In this document: in pieces, positions 29,344 through 39,029 of the stretch | How the letters are laid out: each line of letters begins with the position of its first letter | How positions within the stretch are numbered: position 1 is the stretch's first letter | DNA from: Mariniblastus sp. | GTDB taxonomy: Bacteria; Planctomycetota; Planctomycetia; Pirellulales; Pirellulaceae | DNA length: 64,000 nt | NCBI GenBank assembly: GCA_022447555.1 | Contig: JAKVBF010000013.1 | Location: 62,001 to 126,000 of the forward strand | Direction of reading: 5' to 3' | Made by a program: the position numbers and the translations under genes | The notes under the pieces: model-generated | What the model saw: the letters and a program-made list of their open reading frames with translations, nothing else | What the model was told of the DNA's origin: nothing | Databases searched by the model: none

Positions 29344-30192
29344 TTATTTCCCACCTTTACCGCTCTTGCCTTTAAAATAGCCACCTTTACTTGAGCCTGC
29401 CCGCTTCCCACCCGCTGCTTTGGCTCGAGTAGGGGGCTGAAACTCAAATGTGTCTCCGATCAGATCGTCTATCTTTTCTTGCTGGGAACGATCCAATGTT
29501 TTAATCAAACGTTGTCGCGCTTTATCCCGCAATGCAGCAATCTCTTTTTGTAGGTCTGCTTCGATCTTCTGCTCTTCTTCCCGCAATGAATCCGCCTGGC
29601 GATTGCTAATATCGAGTTCCGATCGCATCGGCTCACTGGTAAGCACCTCCACAAAACTACGATTACGAAACAGTGTCTGCGCTCGAATCTGTTTTAGTCG
29701 ATCCATCTGGTGCGGCAGTAGAACCGATTCGAGCTCTTGCCGCGTCTGATCTTGGATTTTTTCGATCAGGCGGACCAAGCCCTTGCGATCTGAAAAATCG
29801 AAACCTCGTAACTGTTCCGCCGCCGCCTGCTGTGATTCAGCCGCCTTGCGCTGAAATTCTTCGAACTGCTCATCCACAATCTCAAGGTCTGCCCGAACCC
29901 GAGGGTTCCCAATCAGGCCCATCAAACTGGCCGCACCGCTGAACTGCTGGCTGGTGGATCCAACGGGACGGTTCAGCGCGATGTCATTCAGTAGAGGAAT
30001 CATTGCTCGGAGTTCGGGAGTTCCATCTTCACCGTAGGCTGTCCGCTTGGCCGAACCTAAGAATTGACTGTATTCATCTCGAGAATCAAAAATTCCTACC
30101 GGACCTTCATCTTTTCCGCCTTTTTCCTGAGCCAATGCCAAAACCGGACAAGTGAAACAGGCCAATGCCAAGTAACTCAGCAATTTCATCAT
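29344..30192 (-). CDS. Secreted hypothetical protein, coiled-coil rich
   Basis: Signal peptide MMKLLSYLALACFTCPVLALAQ; helical RQADSLREEEQKIEADLQKEIAALRDKARQRLIKTLDRSQQEKI; Gly/Lys-rich tail. Confidence 0.65.
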   Translation of the reverse strand: MMKLLSYLALACFTCPVLALAQEKGGKDEGPVGIFDSRDEYSQFLGSAKRTAYGEDGTPELRAMIPLLNDIALNRPVGSTSQQFSGAASLMGLIGNPRVRADLEIVDEQFEEFQRKAAESQQAAAEQLRGFDFSDRKGLVRLIEKIQDQTRQELESVLLPHQMDRLKQIRAQTLFRNRSFVEVLTSEPMRSELDISNRQADSLREEEQKIEADLQKEIAALRDKARQRLIKTLDRSQQEKIDDLIGDTFEFQPPTRAKAAGGKRAGSSKGGYFKGKSGKGGK

Positions 30193-30496
30193 CTTCCCTT
30201 TTCTAAATAACCATCATCAATCCAAATCACTTTCGTGATTCGGCATTAAACAAAAATGCGTCCAGCGGCCAAAATGATTTCGCCCAATCGGCGTCCGTCC
30301 GACCGGGGGATAACAAACATCTCGATATTGTAATTCACCCGAAGCTCTGTCATAAAGAACCCTGCGCAGAAATACGGCAAACACGTGCGAATCTACGGCT
30401 CATTACCGTATGAGTCAAGTCTTTCTGAGTGTCGAGGATGAAATGCCCTACAAATCACTGGGACCCACGATTGATTCAATTAGAAATCAGCAACCT

Positions 30497-30540
30497 CTAA
30501 AGTGGTTAAGATACCTCATGCAAAACATGAGCCACTTTAG
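30497..30540 (+). other. Nested inverted repeat / RNA hairpin
   Basis: Outer CTAAAGTGG (30497-30505)/CCACTTTAG (30532-30540); inner CTCATG-CAAAA-CATGAG (30515-30531); about 40 nt upstream of the CDS at 30581. Confidence 0.5.
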
Positions 30541-30580
30541 GTGAACCGACTCTCTGGAACCGATAAATCTTAAATCCGAC

Positions 30581-31054
30581 ATGTCTATCAAACGAATTAT
30601 AGAATGCTTTCGAATGGCGGGGGTTTTTATCGGTTTTTGGTTTGCCTACAGCGACCTCTCCAATCCGACTCAAGCGTTCCATTATCTAGCCGTATTTGTC
30701 GTCGTCTCGATTGCCGGAGTCACGGCTGTCGAAAGCCTGATGTTTAGCAAACAGGGTGCTGAGGCATCAGGCTATTCCGATCCTGGCCCGTACCAGCGAC
30801 AGTCAGGACTCAATAATGCGGCCGTTGCCATTGTGAGTCTAATCGTTTTTGCGTTGAACTGGGGCACTCGCGCCGAGACAGCTACCTGCTTGGTACTCTT
30901 GGTGTTCTTAATATTGTCCTCATTCAATCACGCCTATTCGGGTCTTCGAAACGGCAACCGGAGTTGGCGTTGCTTCACCCGTCCTTTAGGAACCTTGATT
31001 CTATTAATCGCCGTAATCCCCTTCATGATTCGCGCCCTAGCCGCAACGCCCTAA
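30581..31054 (+). CDS. Hypothetical multi-TM membrane protein
   Basis: 157-aa ORF with about 4 hydrophobic segments; not recognised as a named family. Confidence 0.6.
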   Translation: MSIKRIIECFRMAGVFIGFWFAYSDLSNPTQAFHYLAVFVVVSIAGVTAVESLMFSKQGAEASGYSDPGPYQRQSGLNNAAVAIVSLIVFALNWGTRAETATCLVLLVFLILSSFNHAYSGLRNGNRSWRCFTRPLGTLILLIAVIPFMIRALAATP

Positions 31055-31079
31055 ACCGCGATCAACAACCGAGACCCCA

Positions 31080-33281
31080 CTAGTCGGTGGTTCGAACAAA
31101 AATTCTCAACCGGGCTACATCATACGATCCGGCATTCCTCGAAAACGTCCAATCCGGATTCTGACCAGAGCTATTGCCGATACCGATATCCGCGTCTGCA
31201 CCTTGCTTCCAGTGGTTGATCGCAAACAGGGTTTCGCCGGTACCATAATTGTGAACTTGCATCGAACCGTATCCATCTCGGGGTTCGAGTGGATGGTCTC
31301 CAAAGTCGTATGCATCGCGAGAAGCCCCCGGCACGTTACCAGAATTTAAAGTTGCGTAATTATCGGGCCAGAACTCGATGTTACCCGTTGTTATCCCTTC
31401 CCCGCTCGTCACGCCATCGACATCCGTATAGACATCCATCGACTCGAGATTGCGGCGATGCCGAATCTTTGACTTCGCCGTCGGGACACCAATTTGAGTC
31501 GGGTCATCAGTAAAGGCCTTCATCGAAACAAACACATGCTGCGGACCTTTTTCGGTTGAATTCAGTTCAAGTAGATACCCCACTCGATCAAACTCACCGA
31601 CCGTTGCACTGTTGTCAACTTGATACTGGACATCGGGTTTAAACCCTTGCCGACTCAACTCGTACACCAGTTGATACTCGTCATTGATCGGTACGGAACT
31701 CAGAAAATCTGGAACCTCCCCGCCCCGACAGGCCCCCACCGGCAAACCCGTTCCACCCATCAAATTCGGCTCGGCTAATTGATCCCAAGCGAATCGGAAG
31801 GCGGTCGGTTCCTTCACCGAATCCGACTGAAGAACGACCCAGTCTCCCTCGATCTGTGCGACCGCTGGCTGAAAACCTTTGCTGCTAGGGCCAACGAGCT
31901 CAAAATTTGAAGCGATTGGTTTCCCATCCCGCGTTTTCAAACCTCCACCGGTATTTTTAAATTTGATTTTTAAGGTCCCCCCGACTATCTTATGGGACTC
32001 GTATTCGGGACTGTTGGCCACAACCTCCGATCGACCGTAGTCGTTTTTCAACGCCAACAAGGCCAACCGTTTACCGACGTCCTGCTTGTTCGGAGGATGA
32101 ATATCTTTCAGTGTTGCAATGTCGTTGATCACGACCATGCCAGTATTCTCAACCAAATCCTGCACTGCCGCTTGCTGCTCCCAAAATACAGGCAACACAT
32201 CGGACGCACTGCCGTATTGAAACGGCGCAATCTGGACGTAATAAAAAGGAAACTCGCGACCGCCCCAAAGCTCCCGCCACCCTTCGATCAAGGCTTTTTT
32301 CTTTTCGGCATATAATGACTCTGTGTGATTAGATTCACCTTGGTACCAAATCACACCTCGAATGGGATAACCTACCAACGCATGAATCATACCGTTGTAC
32401 AACATGGTCGGATCCTGATGCGATTTGTAAGGCATCAGACCGGCTGGATAAGCAGGACTGGCGGACAATAGTTCTGTGGAATCTACCTTCCCCTTCGCCT
32501 CCGCCAACCATTTGTCAGTCGCCGCAATAAAACCATTGAGTTGTTTCTTGTAAGACGGCGTCCCCGGCGTCCGACCCATGACCGACTGATAGATATCCGC
32601 CAACTCAGGTACCTCTTTAAAACCAACCGGCGCTACCCATGGTTCCACTCGAGTTCCACCCCAAGACGAGTTGATCAATCCGATCGGAACATTCAAAGAC
32701 CTCTGTAATTCACGGGCCATAAAATAACCACAAGCGGTAAAATTGGCTGCCGTTTTGGGAGAACAAACCTGCCACTCGGCCTTGATATCATCGAGCGGCA
32801 CCATCGATGGACGATGCGCCATTTTGGCATGACGAATCAGAGGATGATTCGCGTTGGCAATCTCTTCTTTCGCATTTGAGCTGCTGCGAACGGTCCATTC
32901 CATGTTGGACTGACCGGAACACAACCAGACCTCGCCAATCAACACATCTTTTAATTCCAATCGATTCTTGCCGACAACCGTCAACGTCGTCGGATCATTA
33001 CTGGCGTTCATGGCTGGCAACTCAACCACCCATCGCCCATCACCACTTGCTTTCGTTTCAGCCAACCCTCTGCCCAACTGCACTTTGACTACCTCGCCCG
33101 ATTCAGCCCAACCCCAAATCTTAATCGGCTGCTGTTGCTGAAAGACCATGTGGTCACTAAAGAAACCAGGCAATCGCACTTCAGCGGAGACATTTGAAAA
33201 TGCAAACAACCCCATCGTTAATGCCAGAGCCCAAGTGTTTCGTCGATCGTGTTCCAACATTGATTTCATCGTCATTCCCAA
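31080..33281 (-). CDS. Sialate O-acetylesterase with extra C-terminal beta-type domain
   Basis: LPGFFSDHMVFQQQQPIKIWGWAESGEVV; GEVWLCSGQSNMEW; GVIWYQGESN; C-terminal RDAYDFGDHPLEPRDGYGSMQVHNYG... Confidence 0.88.
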   Translation of the reverse strand: MGMTMKSMLEHDRRNTWALALTMGLFAFSNVSAEVRLPGFFSDHMVFQQQQPIKIWGWAESGEVVKVQLGRGLAETKASGDGRWVVELPAMNASNDPTTLTVVGKNRLELKDVLIGEVWLCSGQSNMEWTVRSSSNAKEEIANANHPLIRHAKMAHRPSMVPLDDIKAEWQVCSPKTAANFTACGYFMARELQRSLNVPIGLINSSWGGTRVEPWVAPVGFKEVPELADIYQSVMGRTPGTPSYKKQLNGFIAATDKWLAEAKGKVDSTELLSASPAYPAGLMPYKSHQDPTMLYNGMIHALVGYPIRGVIWYQGESNHTESLYAEKKKALIEGWRELWGGREFPFYYVQIAPFQYGSASDVLPVFWEQQAAVQDLVENTGMVVINDIATLKDIHPPNKQDVGKRLALLALKNDYGRSEVVANSPEYESHKIVGGTLKIKFKNTGGGLKTRDGKPIASNFELVGPSSKGFQPAVAQIEGDWVVLQSDSVKEPTAFRFAWDQLAEPNLMGGTGLPVGACRGGEVPDFLSSVPINDEYQLVYELSRQGFKPDVQYQVDNSATVGEFDRVGYLLELNSTEKGPQHVFVSMKAFTDDPTQIGVPTAKSKIRHRRNLESMDVYTDVDGVTSGEGITTGNIEFWPDNYATLNSGNVPGASRDAYDFGDHPLEPRDGYGSMQVHNYGTGETLFAINHWKQGADADIGIGNSSGQNPDWTFSRNAGSYDVARLRIFVRTTD

Positions 33282-33491
33282 GGGTTGGTGATTTGATGCC
33301 AGGAAAGCGTCGAGGTGACACTCAATTAGCCACCTCGCAACTACAATCTGAATGGATCAAGAAGTGCCTGTCAAACAATTTCTTGCTCGTCAATCTCTCA
33401 GGCGCTCTCGTGCTATCTGAGGCTTCGACAAGCGAGATTGACCGCCGTCTATGGGAAAGTGGCGAAGCAGATTATCGCCTAGTGCCGAGCC

Positions 33492-34973
33492 TTATCGCGG
33501 GATCTCGTTCAGCGTGTAATAGGCGTCGGCATGCAACAGGGGCTCGTCCTCGGCCGAGCGGATTTGGGGCAAATGAAACTCATGGACGTGCCCCGACACC
33601 CGGCCCTCGACGACTAGATCAACCTGCATTCGATCTTTCGAAACAGTGGCTGATTTCACCATAGGAGTCGTTTGATCAACCTCTGGACTACCGTAACCTT
33701 GCTGATAGATATGAGTAAAGGTCGCCATCTGATAGACGTCCACCCGCGCTGCCACTTGCGGGTCGACTGGCTTGGTGAAGGTTAAGCGGAAACCGTCGGC
33801 CCGGGCGGTGACCGTTTTAATTTCAAAGGGTACCTTGCCGGTCCAATCAAGTCGCTGGATCGCATAGGCACGGGGCCCCCGCACGGGCCAGCCACGGTTC
33901 GTGCCACCGGCAATTAAGTCGCCCTGCGGAGTAAACTGCAGGGCCAAAAGTCCTGTATCAAAACCTTCCCGAAACGGGTAACAGGCGCCTTGCCATACGC
34001 CGTTAATCTTTTCAGTGGTCGCCCGCATCACGACGCCTAGGCTGAAATCACCGATAAAGATCTGGTTCTCAAACGGGCCAAATTTTCCACCCGTCTGGTC
34101 AACAACGAATCCGGAGATCGAACGGCCCATCCGCTTGTATGGAAAAACGACGGCGTAGGGAACGAGTTCCTTGACCCGCTTTCGCTCGATCTCCAGACGG
34201 GAGTTCGAATTCGGCTCGATTGGCGCGGGGCCCATCTCCGGAGCGAGCTCGTACGAGTTGAAACTGATTGGGTGCCCCATGAATCCCCCTGGTTCAAGCA
34301 CTTTTAGGGAACACGAGCCATTCCACGGTCCCTGACTCTCAGCGTAGAACATCACGCCATACTCGTTCGGACCAATGCCGCACGGGCTTCGAATGCCACT
34401 GCAGACGGGGATCGTCTTACCATCGGGGGTCACCTTCAGGCACCAACCGCGAAACGGCGCTTTGGAGTGGTACGATTCACTAAGACAGAGGGCCACCCAG
34501 ACGTTCCCCTCGGCATCCGGCTTGGAACCAAAAGCAAATTCATGGTAATGCCGAAAGCCCCAAACGTCACCGAGTGTCTCGAACTGATCGGCCAGACCAT
34601 CTTGGTCAAGATCCGTAATCCGTGTCACTTCGGCTTGCTGTGTGACGGTCATCGCCCCGTCGCGGTACGCCATGCCAAACACTTCGTCTAGGCCGCTGGC
34701 AAACTTTTCATACAGTGGCTGGGGATATTGATCAAAAGCACCTCGGACCATAAAGATATCGCCACGCCGTGTTGCCACGGCCAAACGTTTCTTATCGGGC
34801 ATGACTTCAAAACTACCCGCCTCGACCGCCATCCCTTCAGGGATGGGCACCTCGACCATCTTGTAATATTCAGATTCCGATTCAGCCGTTCCCCAGTACT
34901 CGCCAAGCGGCTGCTGTTGGGGCATGTAGGCTACGCTGATCCAGAGAATCGATTGACAAACAGTAGTAATCAT
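33492..34973 (-). CDS. Sorbosone-dehydrogenase-like beta-propeller protein (planctomycete membrane-bound dehydrogenase-type)
   Basis: IPEGMAVEAGSFEVMPDKKRLAVATRRGDIFMV; TRITDLDQDGLADQFETL; HEFAFGSKPDAEGNVWVAL; CGIGPNEYGVMFYAESQGPWNG. Confidence 0.75.
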   Translation of the reverse strand: MITTVCQSILWISVAYMPQQQPLGEYWGTAESESEYYKMVEVPIPEGMAVEAGSFEVMPDKKRLAVATRRGDIFMVRGAFDQYPQPLYEKFASGLDEVFGMAYRDGAMTVTQQAEVTRITDLDQDGLADQFETLGDVWGFRHYHEFAFGSKPDAEGNVWVALCLSESYHSKAPFRGWCLKVTPDGKTIPVCSGIRSPCGIGPNEYGVMFYAESQGPWNGSCSLKVLEPGGFMGHPISFNSYELAPEMGPAPIEPNSNSRLEIERKRVKELVPYAVVFPYKRMGRSISGFVVDQTGGKFGPFENQIFIGDFSLGVVMRATTEKINGVWQGACYPFREGFDTGLLALQFTPQGDLIAGGTNRGWPVRGPRAYAIQRLDWTGKVPFEIKTVTARADGFRLTFTKPVDPQVAARVDVYQMATFTHIYQQGYGSPEVDQTTPMVKSATVSKDRMQVDLVVEGRVSGHVHEFHLPQIRSAEDEPLLHADAYYTLNEIPR

Positions 34974-35040
34974 CGGTTTACTCCACGATCTCTTAGATTC
35001 GGAAACCTTCTTTTCAGCATTATATTTTTGGGTAAATCAA

Positions 35041-37842
35041 TCATTTGCATTGATACTCTAAGATCAGTTTTTCTTGTTGCCCCGCCCAAACGATTAATGG
35101 TACCTGCAGCCGCTGAACTCCCTGCCAATCAACACGTTCTGGTTTTTGGGGAGTCACCAAACGGACCTTTAAATCGGGCCCTAACGCGAACCACCCCTCT
35201 TTCGCGTCATCAATCTTTTCAGCCTGGCCAATGCGAAATAATAATCGATCTCGGTCCTCAGCCGCAGTGAAAGTCAATTCTCGACGCAACAGAACCTCCC
35301 CGTCCTCGCCTTGGACCACTGGTAAGAAGAAATCACTGACGGCCACGTTATCGAATCGGTACTGCAGCGTCGGCCGGCGATCCTCATCCAGACGGTAGCC
35401 CTTAAATTGATGCTGCGGGGGTCGACCTTCATCGACCAACCAAGGCTGATCCGCATCGTCTAGTTCTGGTCCGATTGGCAGAGTAACGGGCCGACTCATC
35501 GGGCGAACATTCCCTGAACCTTGACCCATCCAGACTCCGGCCGGATCGGCAAATTTACCTTTCCAGAGTAAACCAAGTCGCATCTGCTCCGCATCAAAGG
35601 CCAGATTGACACCCCCAGGGTAGCCAACGCCAATCCCTCGTTTGCCGATTCCCGGGTATTTACGCCGCAACATCTGCGGCGTGTTGCTCACGACAATCTC
35701 CAGTGGCTCGTGGACAACGCCACGAGGTGTGCCCGCTTGGCGTCCATCGATCAAGTATTGCCAGATCGCCTCGATTTGCGTCGACGCATTACCTGTAAGG
35801 TCTTTTCGAATCGCAACCCCATCAGGCCAAAAAGAAGGCATTACCGTATTGGGGCTGAATTGTTGCGGAGACATCATGTACTGATGGAACCAGTTTTTTT
35901 CCAAACGCTCGGCCATCTCTGTCAGATCGACTGCTGGCATCGTGTCGGAAAGCTTGTACTTGTAAGTATGGCAAGCGACACAGTTGAGCCCCTGGTTGCC
36001 AGCCAGCTCGAGCCCCATTTTGCGCATTGCCTTCTGGTCATCAAACTTGGGAAACGAGGTTTCCGAAAGCGTATCCGCATCGCGAAACGAATCAACCAGA
36101 TGCCCTACGTTCTCTTCACCAAACTGAGGCATGCGGGTTTTCATATAGGGCCGGATGGCACGTCCGTTGACCAAGACATCCCGCATCCATTCTGCTTTTA
36201 ATTTAGCTCCGACACCCGAGAGTGTCGGTGGAATCCGACCTTGTTCGCCCAGATTCATATTGGTCGTTCCGAAATAGGGATCCCGCTCGGCTGAAACCCC
36301 TCCTATTCCATTTCGTTCGTGGCAAGCCAAACAATTAAACGAATGCAGGGTCGCTGTGATCTGTTCATCCTTGGAAGCAGCCGCCAGTGGTTCACGGAGA
36401 GCGTGTTGAACCAATTCAATTTGCTTCAGGTCGAATCCAAAATCAGGCCAGGCTCCGGCGCTGTCGGACAAACAACCCGAGTCCATTTCCGCGAGTTTCA
36501 AACTGATCTGATCCGCACGAAACAACGGCCGCTGAGTCACGTCGGCATGACAGGCATGGCACTTCAATTCTTCAAACAGCTCTTTCCCTTTGACAACCAT
36601 TGCCGATTTTTTTACTAGGGTCGAGGCCGGCTTGGTTGCTTTTTGTAAAAGAAAGCTCGCCAAGTCCGTCGCCTCCCAATGCGTTAACTGCATATCGGGC
36701 ATTCGGCCCGACGGCCGGACGGCAAGTGGGTTCTCCAGAAACTCAACTAATCCATCGATATTGTATTTCACCGAAAGATCGCCCAGTCGCGTTGAATCGT
36801 TTAGAGGCAATTCTTCCGCAGAAGGGTTCCGAGGCGCGTGGCAAGCGACACATCCCACTGAGTGGAATAATTCCGCCCCTCGGGCAATGGCGTCCGCTTC
36901 AGGGACTTGCATTGCGTATTGGTTTTCGAATTCAGCCGTCAGGTATTGGACCAAAGCTTCGGCGGATCTACGGCGCATCGACTCCGGCAATTCACCCAAC
37001 AGATGAGGCATCCTTGTACCGGACTTGGTCGCGTGGGGATCCGCGATAAAACTTGTGAGGTAATCAGGATTCAACCAACGACTAGACCACGACAGATTGG
37101 GGGCTTGATTAGGGACTTGATTGGCAATCAGGTTTTCCGGCCTTGCGTCCCTCTGATGGCAGGCCGAACAATTCCGCTCACTCATCAACACCCAGCCCTG
37201 CATCTCAGAGCTCAATTTCTTAGGGGCAACTCGCTTGGCAGGAACGGCGACGCCCTCTGGGCCACGCTGGCGGGATTCGAGAACATAGCGAACCAGATCC
37301 AAGAACTGTTGGCGGTTTTTCAATTCGTCTACCAACCCATCGGGCATGCTTGATTTCACACTCGGACGAACCCCCTCGATCTCTTCTCGTAAAATCGTCA
37401 CCAGTTTGTCAGCGTCCTCGTTGGAGCGAAGCACGACTTTGTCAGCATCCTCTTCGACGACCAACCCGTCGATAAACTGGCCACCGACCGTGACGACCTT
37501 AACGGTCTCAAACCCTTTGCTGATCGTCTTCGATGGCTGCAGGATGGACTCCACCATAAAGGCATCGGTCAATGTCGGATCTCGTCGAGTCAGATCAGGG
37601 CCTAGACGATCCTGACCGGATTGGGGCCGATGGCACTTGGCACAATTAATATTCCCCTGGTGAAAGAGAATCGCCCCCCGTATAACGTCACCTTTTTCGA
37701 GGGCCGAGGCAGCCAATTTAGCCGAATCTTCGGCCGTCAATGTTTCTGTTAGTGATTGAGCTGACAAACGGTTGATCGAAGAGCAAGTCATCATCAACAG
37801 AACGATGAAGAGCGAGACATTAGGTTTCATACATTTCACCAT
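35041..37842 (-). CDS. Multi-domain c-type cytochrome (six CxxCH motifs)
   Basis: CAKCH, CSACH, CVACH, CHACH, CLACH, CVACH in one 933-aa secreted protein; GAILFHQGNINCAKCHRPQSGQDRLGPDLT. Confidence 0.88.
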   Translation of the reverse strand: MVKCMKPNVSLFIVLLMMTCSSINRLSAQSLTETLTAEDSAKLAASALEKGDVIRGAILFHQGNINCAKCHRPQSGQDRLGPDLTRRDPTLTDAFMVESILQPSKTISKGFETVKVVTVGGQFIDGLVVEEDADKVVLRSNEDADKLVTILREEIEGVRPSVKSSMPDGLVDELKNRQQFLDLVRYVLESRQRGPEGVAVPAKRVAPKKLSSEMQGWVLMSERNCSACHQRDARPENLIANQVPNQAPNLSWSSRWLNPDYLTSFIADPHATKSGTRMPHLLGELPESMRRRSAEALVQYLTAEFENQYAMQVPEADAIARGAELFHSVGCVACHAPRNPSAEELPLNDSTRLGDLSVKYNIDGLVEFLENPLAVRPSGRMPDMQLTHWEATDLASFLLQKATKPASTLVKKSAMVVKGKELFEELKCHACHADVTQRPLFRADQISLKLAEMDSGCLSDSAGAWPDFGFDLKQIELVQHALREPLAAASKDEQITATLHSFNCLACHERNGIGGVSAERDPYFGTTNMNLGEQGRIPPTLSGVGAKLKAEWMRDVLVNGRAIRPYMKTRMPQFGEENVGHLVDSFRDADTLSETSFPKFDDQKAMRKMGLELAGNQGLNCVACHTYKYKLSDTMPAVDLTEMAERLEKNWFHQYMMSPQQFSPNTVMPSFWPDGVAIRKDLTGNASTQIEAIWQYLIDGRQAGTPRGVVHEPLEIVVSNTPQMLRRKYPGIGKRGIGVGYPGGVNLAFDAEQMRLGLLWKGKFADPAGVWMGQGSGNVRPMSRPVTLPIGPELDDADQPWLVDEGRPPQHQFKGYRLDEDRRPTLQYRFDNVAVSDFFLPVVQGEDGEVLLRRELTFTAAEDRDRLLFRIGQAEKIDDAKEGWFALGPDLKVRLVTPQKPERVDWQGVQRLQVPLIVWAGQQEKLILEYQCK

Positions 37843-38185
37843 GCAGTCCGTTCTTCGTTGAATTCATCCATCATCCGTTTGTAACGGGGAAGCATTTAGT
37901 GTGCGTCGCACTCGATTCCAATTAGTGCGGCTAACACTTCAGATGCTATTATTTTAGGCTGGGTACAGGCATCTGACCACTTGATGAAACCGGAAGCCAG
38001 ATAATTTCTCAAACCGCAGGTCGATTCTGGAGGAAACCTCGCAAAAGACCACTGCAAGACGCGCTTCAAAATTCTCAAACTTGTGGATCCTGAAAGAGCA
38101 AGTGGTTCTGCGGTATCATTTCCCTTGACAGAAAAGGGATTCTACTGAGGCGAGCCGGTCTCCGAGCAAACTGCTGGCAAAAGGT

Positions 38186-38545
38186 CTAACGCGTCTCGGT
38201 TTGAGTGTCCGGAGCCGGGAACTCTCGAAGGTGAGGTAATTCCGCAATCCAGCGAGAACCGCGGCGTTCGGCCATCTCGGGCATAAGCTCGGGGAAACTA
38301 TCGAACATACCGGTTGTAGGAATCATGCGGCTTAGCCCTTCTTTCTCTGGGCCACGCTAACCCATCCAAAATCAACGACCCAATAACCGTGTGGAAATTT
38401 ACCCTCGAGGCGTTCTTTCCGTCAGGGTATCCCCCACGGTGAGTGGTTGTTCTAGATAATCTTTAACGGAAAAAAACTCACTATTATTTCGTAGTTTGCG
38501 GCCATCACTTTCGACCAATGGATTATCATGAGGGGGTTAAATCTT
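38186..38545 (-). pseudogene. Frameshifted gene remnant, unknown family
   Basis: Successive minus-strand frames: HDNPLVESDGRKLRNNSEFFSVKDYLEQPLTVGDTLTER / ERLEGKFPHGYWVVDFGWVSVAQRKKG / PEKEGLSRMIPTTGMFDSFPELMPEMAERRGSRWIAELPHLREFPAPDTQTETR*. Confidence 0.5.
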
Positions 38546-38811
38546 TCGCTGATTCTTACCCTATCAAAACTTATTAAATCAACCTTTTACCACTTATCGA
38601 GGAACAGTCAGTTCAGAACTTTCAACGTGTTGTTTCGGTCACCCATGATATCGAGCGTGGCCACTCACCACAGGCTTGAAGCCATGGTGATTGAAAGTTC
38701 TTCCAGCATGGAAAATTCCTTAATCTTTTAAACAAAAAACCAAAAATTTTAAGGCAACCCACTGCTTGTGAGTTTGTCCCAACCGCATGCGACCAATGAA
38801 TGGCTCGCAAA

Positions 38812-38831
38812 TTTGGTCCTTTCGGACCGAA
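38812..38831 (+). other. Hairpin in the leader region of the exopolysaccharide island
   Basis: TTTGGTCC-TTTC-GGACCGAA, 8-bp stem with one G-T pair and a tetraloop. Confidence 0.45.
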
Positions 38832-39029
38832 CTCAGCCGGCGGAGCGCACGATTGCAATCCAGCTTGGCAAACGATCCAAGCCAGCTTTAAAACAGCGGC
38901 AGATATCCTTCCCTGAAACGCCACGGAACGTGACACAAGCTGCAATGCCATTACGTCAGCAAAGTAAGTGTCACCCACGGGGACGGAGTATGCCTTTAAG
39001 CAAACGAAAACCGTTAGTGCCTAACTTTA

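Noticed and set aside
35642-37615. Many + strand ORFs of 80-163 aa opposite the multiheme cytochrome gene
   Set aside because: Antisense shadow ORFs of a strong 933-aa coding sequence; no independent motifs.
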